Shown here: piece after piece, positions 6,433 through 10,684 of the stretch
Layout: the number at the start of each line of letters is the position of its first letter
How positions within the stretch are numbered: position 1 is the stretch's first letter
Assembly (NCBI GenBank): GCA_002292345.1
Contig: DBBT01000041.1
Coordinates: forward strand, 1-10,684
Direction of reading: 5' to 3'
From: Opitutia bacterium UBA977
GTDB taxonomy: Bacteria; Verrucomicrobiota; Verrucomicrobiia; Opitutales; Coraliomargaritaceae
Length of the DNA stretch: 10,684 nucleotides
The notes under the pieces: model-generated
Database searches by the model: none
Told to the model about the DNA's origin: nothing
What the model saw: the letters and a program-made list of their open reading frames with translations, nothing else
Translations under genes and position numbers: made by a program

Positions 6433-7854
6433 CTAAGCGTCCTTATCGTAATAGGTTGATTCGATTTCCTCCAGCGAACGGCCAGCGGTTTCCGGCATCC
6501 ACTTCCAGACCATGAAAATCTGCGGCACCAGAATCGCAGCGAAGATAAAGAACGTCACAGCAGGGCCGACGGCCTCGCGCAGGCTTGGTGTGAATTGCCC
6601 GACAATCGTATCGGTCGCCCACATTGTCAGAATGACAATCGCCATCGCATGTGAACGAATATTGGTCGGGAAGATTTCCGAAGCGAAGATGAACTTAATC
6701 GGGCCGAGCGAGAACGCAAAGAACGCGACAAAGGCACACATCAATACGATCAGCATGGTGTTCGCACCGCTGTTAAAGCTCGCACCGATCCCAGCCAAAC
6801 AAGCGATGGCACCCACGGTGCCAAACTGCAGCAATTTACGGCGGCCAACCTTGTCCACAAAGGCCATCGCGATGGTAGTGAAAATCATATTACAAAAACC
6901 GATCACGGCCATACCACTTAAAGCACCGTCAGCCTTCAGGCCGGCGCTTTCCAACATCGAGGTGCCGTAGTAGAACACCACATTGATCCCGCTGAACTGA
7001 GCGAACGCCGCCAGCAGCATGGCGATAATTAGGGGCTTGCGATACTTCTGACTGAACACATCGAGGAAATTCGTTTTGGTGGCGCTTTCTTTAGCCACTG
7101 TCTGCTTGATCGTTTCGAGCTCCTTTTCCGCACCATTACGAAAGATGCGGTTAAGCACCTTGCCCGCTTGCTCGTAGCGCCCCACCTTGACCAACCAACG
7201 CGGGCTCTCTGGCAGCAGCGCCGCCAGCACAAGGAAGAACAGGCCTGGCACCAACTCCGAGGCAAACATCGCACGCCATGTCTCGTCGGCCACAAACCAT
7301 TTCATAAAGCTGCCCTCAGCCGCGGTATCAGCAACCGAAGCCGCCCACTGATGCAGAAAATAATTATTAAACAGCGCAACCATGATGCCCAAGGTAATCG
7401 CAAACTGAAACATCGTGACCAAACGACCGCGCAAGTGCGTCGGTGAAATCTCGGAGATATACAGCGGACAGACCATTGCGGAAATACCCACACCGAGGCC
7501 ACCTAACCAACGGGCAAACACAAGAAACTCAATATTCGTGGCCCATGCGCTACCCAAAGCAGAGAGCAACATCAACACCGCAGCCAGTAACAGATTGCGA
7601 CTACGACCGAACTTGTCGCTCAACCAACCCGACAGGCCGGAACCGAATACCGCACCCAATAGGCCGGAACTGACAAAGAATCCTTCCATCGCCGGCGACA
7701 GCGCAAACTGCACTTTCACCGAACTGATCGTGCCGGAAATCACTATCGCATCGAAGCCCCAAAGGAGTCCGCCAAGTGCAGAAGCAATGCAGATAAATAC
7801 CAAAAAGGGTAGATGAGGTTTATGGATTTCTGAATGTTTGGATTCGTTTTGCAT
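6433..7854 (-). CDS. Sugar porter family MFS transporter
   Basis: A 473-residue inner-membrane transporter of the MFS sugar porter (SP) family, which includes XylE, AraE and GalP and is usually a sugar:H+ symporter. Twelve hydrophobic segments fit the usual topology. Family signatures appear in order: GFDAIVISGTI in TM1, SDKFGRSRNL in the TM2-3 loop, RWLGGLGVGISAMVCPLYISE, LRGRLVTMFQ, PESPRWLVKVGR before the central loop, QFSGINVVFYYG in TM7, VDKVGRRKLLQ in the TM8-9 loop, SEIFPTNIRSHAMA and the C-terminal PETAGRSLEEIE. The segment near residues 160-190 (HQWAASVADTAAEGSFMKWF), between TM5 and TM6, is typical of bacterial SP members. It sits between the DUF1080 gene (81 bases upstream) and GH92 (39 bases downstream), so imported mannose or a keto-sugar product is the likely substrate. 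Substrate identity is inference. The start follows an A+T-rich leader with no Shine-Dalgarno. Confidence 0.95.
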   Translation of the reverse strand: MQNESKHSEIHKPHLPFLVFICIASALGGLLWGFDAIVISGTISSVKVQFALSPAMEGFFVSSGLLGAVFGSGLSGWLSDKFGRSRNLLLAAVLMLLSALGSAWATNIEFLVFARWLGGLGVGISAMVCPLYISEISPTHLRGRLVTMFQFAITLGIMVALFNNYFLHQWAASVADTAAEGSFMKWFVADETWRAMFASELVPGLFFLVLAALLPESPRWLVKVGRYEQAGKVLNRIFRNGAEKELETIKQTVAKESATKTNFLDVFSQKYRKPLIIAMLLAAFAQFSGINVVFYYGTSMLESAGLKADGALSGMAVIGFCNMIFTTIAMAFVDKVGRRKLLQFGTVGAIACLAGIGASFNSGANTMLIVLMCAFVAFFAFSLGPIKFIFASEIFPTNIRSHAMAIVILTMWATDTIVGQFTPSLREAVGPAVTFFIFAAILVPQIFMVWKWMPETAGRSLEEIESTYYDKDA

Positions 7855-7935
7855 AGTATAATTAGGTTTCTATTTATTTAAATGAATGGGGCAGTCGACT
7901 GCTGCGTACTGGCAAAGCCATGTGCGTCACAACGC

Positions 7936-8625
7936 TCAATCCAGCGCCTTAATTTTGATGTTGCGGAACCAGATAGGCGCGCCGCCATGTTTACCCTGCA
8001 GGCCGATGCGGCCCTTGGTGGGAAGTGTGTTGAGCGGTTTGCTCAGCCAAGGCGGCTTCTTCGACATATCCGGGTTATGCGTCTCCGAATCCCAATTGCG
8101 CATATCCATGGAGTTGACGTGCGTGCCATTCAGGATGACCTCAATGAAAGGACCCCTGCAAACGATCGTATAGCGATTCCACTCGCCCGCGGGTTTCACC
8201 ATCTGTTCGCTGGGCGCTAAACGTCCAAAAATGGCACCGCACTTCCACGTTGGATTCGCCTTCGCCCATTTCGCAGCGCTGTCGTCGGTGATCTGAATCT
8301 CCACCGAGTTTTTGACCCAGCCCTTCGGATCCGAGAGGTACACAAACACTCCACCGTTGGCCGCAGGGCCGTTCTTGAATTCCAAGTCCAACACAAAGTT
8401 TTCATACGCCTGCTTGGTGTAGATCAATTTGTCCTGACTCGCAGTCAGTTCACCGTTCTCAATCGTCCAAACCCCATCAGGGAATTCGGCATCGGACAGG
8501 TCGCCTTCAAACAGCGGCGTCCAACCAGCGGTGTCCGATTGCTCAATACCAACAGAAGTGTTTTCCGCAAAAGCAGACGAACCAGCCAATAAGAGCGCGG
8601 CTCCAAGTATCATGTTTAATTTCAT
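7936..8625 (-). CDS. Exported DUF1080 / 3-keto-disaccharide hydrolase-family protein
   Basis: A 229-residue single-domain protein. A Sec signal peptide (about 1-20, MKLNMILGAALLLAGSSAFA) is followed by the DUF1080 (PF06439) beta-jelly-roll. Recognisable pieces are GWTPLFEGDLSDA, VWTIENGELTASQDKLIYTK, NFVLDLEFKNGPAANGGVFV, NSVEIQITDD, EWNRYTIVCRGPFIEVILNG, and near the end KGRIGLQGKHGGAPIWFRNI. The family adopts a concanavalin-like fold. Some members cleave 3-keto-glycosides made by Gfo/Idh oxidoreductases, and this gene lies 12 bases after just such a gene. I infer that the pair works together outside the cytoplasm: oxidation of the sugar at C3, then cleavage of the glycosidic bond. A purely sugar-binding role is also possible, because the family is large and mostly uncharacterised. 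The protein looks complete. No Shine-Dalgarno precedes the ATG; the signal peptide fixes the start. Confidence 0.9.
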   Translation of the reverse strand: MKLNMILGAALLLAGSSAFAENTSVGIEQSDTAGWTPLFEGDLSDAEFPDGVWTIENGELTASQDKLIYTKQAYENFVLDLEFKNGPAANGGVFVYLSDPKGWVKNSVEIQITDDSAAKWAKANPTWKCGAIFGRLAPSEQMVKPAGEWNRYTIVCRGPFIEVILNGTHVNSMDMRNWDSETHNPDMSKKPPWLSKPLNTLPTKGRIGLQGKHGGAPIWFRNIKIKALD

Positions 8626-8637
8626 AGCAGTTCTATA

Positions 8638-9972
8638 TTAGTATTTACGGTAAGTTTTGCGAACGAACTTGTTAGCCTCGGGCTCGTTGGTGCATACCAT
8701 ATTCTTAGCATCCCACTCGATGCGCTTGCCGGTTCGGACCGCGAGGTTACCGAGTAACACCATTTCCGTCAGCGGGCCCGAGTAATCAAAATTGGCTCCT
8801 GCGGGTGCGCCGCCCCTACAGGCTTCAATCCATTCTTGCATGTGTCCGATCGATGGTTGCTCGGTTTTTTCTGGCATACGGTTCTTGGCAAAGTCCACCC
8901 ATTTTTCCTGTGGGATGATGCGCGCAGATCTGCAGTAGACATCGCTGACCATGATGGTGCCCTCGGTGCCATACCACAGCTGACCACCGATGCTTCCAGG
9001 TAAGTTACGTCCTTCTTCTAATTCCTTCGGGCGAGGCGGGGTTCTATTCCCGTCATACCAGACCAACTTGACTGGCCCACGATCGGCGGTTGCTGGAAAT
9101 TGATAAGTTACGATCGACCATGCCGGTGCGCTCCACTGACTTTGCGGGCCACACTCGGCCTCGACACTCGTTGGGTTGCCGAGTTTGAGCACATCGAACG
9201 CACTGTCCATGGCGTGACAACCGATATCGCCCAACGCGCCGCAGCCATAATCCCACCAGCCGCGCCATGCAAAGTGCCCGTGGGCGCGATTGTAAGGCCG
9301 CTCAGGGGCTACGCCCTGCCATAAATTATAATCTAAGGATTCGGGGACAGGTTGCGCCGGCGCCAAAGGTCGATCTCCCTGTGGCCAGATGGGACGATTG
9401 GTCCAGATGTGCACCTCCTCCACTTCGCCGATGGCCTGCACCGCGTTCCATTCGCGCATACGACGGATGCCATCCATGGAATGCCCCTGAATGCCCATGT
9501 GGGTCGCCACCTGATGCTTACGTGCTGCTTCAGTCAGCGCCCGGGCCTCTTCGATCGTATGCGTCATCGGCTTCTGCACGAACACGTGCTTGCCCATCTT
9601 CACCGCCATCATCGCGGCGGGAAAATGCATATGATCGGGCGTAGAGATGGTGACCGCATCGATCTGATCATCCATCTCGATCAGCATACGCCTAAAATCC
9701 TTGTATCGTTTGGCTCCCGAAAACGCCTCAAACGCCCCCTTTCCCTTGTTCAGATCCACGTCACACAAGGCCACGATGTTTTCGCTCGATACGCCGCGGA
9801 CATCGCTCAGGCCTTTTCCGCCCACACCGATACAAGCAATGTTCAATTTGCGCCCGGTGATGACCTTGCCCGCGCGCGCGGGAATATCTTCCCAAGCCAG
9901 ACCAATACTAGGCAAAGCGGCATACGCGATCGCTCCAAGGCTGGCTGTTTTAATAAATTTACGGCGATTCAT
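8638..9972 (-). CDS. Tat-exported Gfo/Idh/MocA family oxidoreductase
   Basis: A 444-residue NAD(P)-dependent oxidoreductase. The N-terminus carries a twin-arginine signal (NRRKFIKTASLGAIAYAALP, about 2-21), so the folded, probably cofactor-loaded enzyme is exported by Tat, as known for glucose-fructose oxidoreductase. The Rossmann domain has GVGGKG (49-54), ALCDVD (68-73) and ISTPDHMHF (109-117). The usual EKP motif reads QKP (133-135, VFVQKPMTHTIEEARAL), as is common in planctomycete and verrucomicrobial members. The C-terminal substrate domain has the segment LDYNLWQGVAPERPYN, then GALGDIGCHAMDSAF with His253 as a plausible catalytic residue, and the family-like end FDYSGPLTEMVLLGNLAVRTG. 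It is the first gene of the operon and next to DUF1080, which supports glycoside C3-oxidation. The substrate is not readable from sequence. The Tat motif directly after the ATG supports the start. No break is seen. Confidence 0.94.
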   Translation of the reverse strand: MNRRKFIKTASLGAIAYAALPSIGLAWEDIPARAGKVITGRKLNIACIGVGGKGLSDVRGVSSENIVALCDVDLNKGKGAFEAFSGAKRYKDFRRMLIEMDDQIDAVTISTPDHMHFPAAMMAVKMGKHVFVQKPMTHTIEEARALTEAARKHQVATHMGIQGHSMDGIRRMREWNAVQAIGEVEEVHIWTNRPIWPQGDRPLAPAQPVPESLDYNLWQGVAPERPYNRAHGHFAWRGWWDYGCGALGDIGCHAMDSAFDVLKLGNPTSVEAECGPQSQWSAPAWSIVTYQFPATADRGPVKLVWYDGNRTPPRPKELEEGRNLPGSIGGQLWYGTEGTIMVSDVYCRSARIIPQEKWVDFAKNRMPEKTEQPSIGHMQEWIEACRGGAPAGANFDYSGPLTEMVLLGNLAVRTGKRIEWDAKNMVCTNEPEANKFVRKTYRKY

Positions 9973-10058
9973 TTATTGATCGAGGTTATTTCTACTGATT
10001 AGCCAACGAGGGGCGGGCTCTATATGTATCGTCTATACTATCAATATACAGCGTCGTC
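9973..10058 (-). promoter_or_regulatory. Leader and probable promoter region of the Gfo/Idh-DUF1080-MFS-GH92 operon
   Basis: The 86 bases between repeat C and the first operon gene are the natural site for the operon promoter. The part at 10020-10050 is A+T-rich and contains imperfect symmetry: TGTAT (10025-10029) with ATACA (10046-10050), and inside it GTAT-CGTCT-ATAC (10026-10038). On the minus strand TTGATA (10044-10039) resembles a -35 box and TATAGA (10024-10019) a -10 box, but the 14-base spacer is too short for a standard sigma-70 promoter. I regard the exact elements as unproven. No Shine-Dalgarno precedes ATG 9972. Confidence 0.35.
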
Positions 10059-10084
10059 GCCTATCATCTGTTTAGATGATAGAC
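10059..10084. repeat. Palindromic repeat copy C (perfect)
   Basis: Arms CTATCATCT (10061-10069) and AGATGATAG (10074-10082) are perfect reverse complements around a GTTT spacer. Flanking GC (10059-10060) and AC (10083-10084) extend the element to 26 bases. As minus-strand RNA the stem reaches a further G-C and a U-G wobble; as plus-strand RNA that position is a C-A mismatch. It lies 87-112 bases upstream of the operon's first start codon. It also supplies the last codons and the TGA stop (10066-10064) of the truncated oxidoreductase gene, so the break in that gene lies at or beside the repeat. Confidence 0.85.
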
Positions 10085-10306
10085 GCCGCGTGAAACAGTG
10101 CGGTCGACATCCGCCAGCCCCACGATCTGGACCTTCGGATGGCTGGCAACACTTCGAAGATCGCGCCAGCCCATCATACCACCTACGCCAATATGCGCAG
10201 TGCAGAAACGGCTGTTCAGTGGGTTCGACCACGCGCCCGTAGGCAGGATGCTCCATCCGGCAAAGACGGAGGATGTCTTAAGAAATTGACGGCGATTTAT
10301 TTTCAT
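10064..10306 (-). pseudogene. Truncated Tat-signal Gfo/Idh/MocA oxidoreductase (N-terminal fragment)
   Basis: An 80-codon frame whose first 70 or so residues are the N-terminus of a Gfo/Idh oxidoreductase. It has a twin-arginine signal (NRRQFLKTSSVFAGWSILP), the start of the Rossmann fold AHIGVGGMMG with a GxGG turn, and strand 2, VQIVGLADVDR. A normal member has about 400-450 residues. Here the match ends at DVDR and the frame closes after a tail, TVSRGVYHLNR, whose last part is encoded by palindromic repeat C. The catalytic part is missing, so the product cannot be an active enzyme. Its ATG overlaps the stop of the upstream MFS gene (ATGA), a translational-coupling arrangement, so it was once the second gene of an MFS-oxidoreductase operon. 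It differs clearly in sequence from the intact oxidoreductase at 8638-9972, so it is a paralogue and not a recent tandem copy. Confidence 0.85.
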
Positions 10307-10684
10307 AACGTACGACTTTGTTGAATACGATTCTCTCTAAAAAATGTGATGAATATCAACAGGACGATGCCGGCGAACGCAGCGGGTGCTCCCCATAGCG
10401 GCCTCCAATCAATCGACTGCAATTGTTGCTTGCGTAGCTGTGGAATCGTCTCGGCCCGAATACGCTCGATTTGCGCCTGCGCATCAGCTGGCGAACTCGC
10501 AGATTGCTGCTGCTCGACGAGGACTTGAATCGTCGCCCGACTCTCTGCGATCTCAGCGGCAAACGCCTGTGATGCCTCTGTGGTGGTGCGTGTTTCAACC
10601 ATGCCAGCGACTTGAGCACCGATAAACATCCCTAGCCCCAGCGTAAAAAACACCAACATACCCTGCGCCTGACCGCGAAGCGCG
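10303..10684 (-). CDS. MFS transporter, nucleoside:H+ symporter-like, C-terminal part (cut by window edge)
   Basis: The frame enters from the window edge (first full codon at 10683, reading ALRGQAQG) and ends at 10303, giving about 126 residues. The piece holds the last two transmembrane helices: MLVFFTLGLGMFIGAQVAGM and LWGAPAAFAGIVLLIFITFF. Between them is a hydrophilic loop of about 60 residues rich in A, E, Q and R. The pattern RGQAQG, a helix with GxGMFIG, a loop, then DWRPLW followed by a helix matches the C-terminus of nucleoside:H+ symporter-type MFS proteins (NupG/XapB-like). In this phylum such proteins often sit beside Gfo/Idh genes, so the substrate may be a sugar derivative and not a nucleoside. 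An internal ATG at 10659 is not the start. The stop overlaps the ATG of the following truncated oxidoreductase by four bases. Confidence 0.8.
   Translation of the reverse strand, partial: ALRGQAQGMLVFFTLGLGMFIGAQVAGMVETRTTTEASQAFAAEIAESRATIQVLVEQQQSASSPADAQAQIERIRAETIPQLRKQQLQSIDWRPLWGAPAAFAGIVLLIFITFFRENRIQQSRTL

Noticed and set aside
8638..9972. GH109 (NAD-dependent alpha-N-acetylgalactosaminidase) identity for the Gfo/Idh protein
   Set aside because: Length and Tat signal are similar, but the QKPMTHT and downstream motifs look like the general planctomycete/verrucomicrobial Gfo/Idh group; I see no specific GH109 signature, and alignment would be needed to claim it.
9352..10002. A 216-codon open frame on the plus strand opposite the Gfo/Idh gene
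   Set aside because: It lies almost wholly antisense to a clear oxidoreductase gene, has no recognisable domain, and is rich in H, R and P, as expected of a shadow frame.
1027..10084. The three palindromes as a CRISPR array or IS terminal repeats
   Set aside because: Only three copies kilobases apart, no spacers of regular length, no cas genes, no transposase and no target-site duplications visible.
10385..10659. Small stand-alone membrane protein starting at ATG 10659
   Set aside because: The frame stays open upstream to the window edge with MFS-like residues (ALRGQAQG), so this ATG is internal to a longer transporter gene.

Overview
The window suggests a heterotrophic, polysaccharide-degrading member of the Verrucomicrobiota, most likely Opitutae (Puniceicoccales/Coraliomargarita-like). 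This is inferred from gene content: Tat-signal Gfo/Idh oxidoreductases, an exported DUF1080 protein, a GH92 mannosidase, a sensor kinase with discoidin-like sensor domains and a secreted Ig-repeat protein. None of the eight starts has a recognisable Shine-Dalgarno sequence; the leaders are A+T-rich. No rRNA, tRNA, CRISPR array, transposase or integrase was seen.

Layout. (1) 1-939, minus: N-terminal 313 residues of a secreted protein with a beta-sandwich-like domain followed by an Ig/cadherin-like repeat, cut by the window edge. (2) 940-1266: divergent intergenic region with a degenerate palindromic repeat (copy A). (3) 1267-3989, plus: a two-component system, a membrane histidine kinase with an extracytoplasmic galactose-binding-like sensor and a NarL/LuxR-type response regulator, separated by a terminator-like hairpin. 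(4) 3990-4212: convergent region holding a frameshifted coding remnant and palindromic repeat copy B. (5) 4213-9972, minus: a probable four-gene operon, in transcription order Tat-exported Gfo/Idh oxidoreductase, DUF1080 (3-keto-disaccharide hydrolase family), sugar-porter MFS transporter and GH92 alpha-mannosidase. (6) 10059-10084: perfect palindromic repeat copy C, sitting at the break of a second Gfo/Idh gene of which only the N-terminus survives. (7) 10303-10684, minus: C-terminus of a nucleoside:H+ symporter-type MFS protein whose stop overlaps the start of the truncated oxidoreductase gene.

The operon reads as a catabolic unit for mannose-containing or other glycosides. GH92 would release mannose outside the cytoplasm. 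The exported oxidoreductase and DUF1080 protein fit an oxidise-then-cleave 3-keto-glycoside route. The MFS porter would import the sugar. The adjacent two-component system could be its sensor, though this is inference from proximity.

The least explained structure is the family of three 26-base palindromic elements (A, B, C). They fall on the boundaries between modules. B and C bracket the GH92-to-Gfo/Idh operon exactly, with broken minus-strand coding remnants just outside both.
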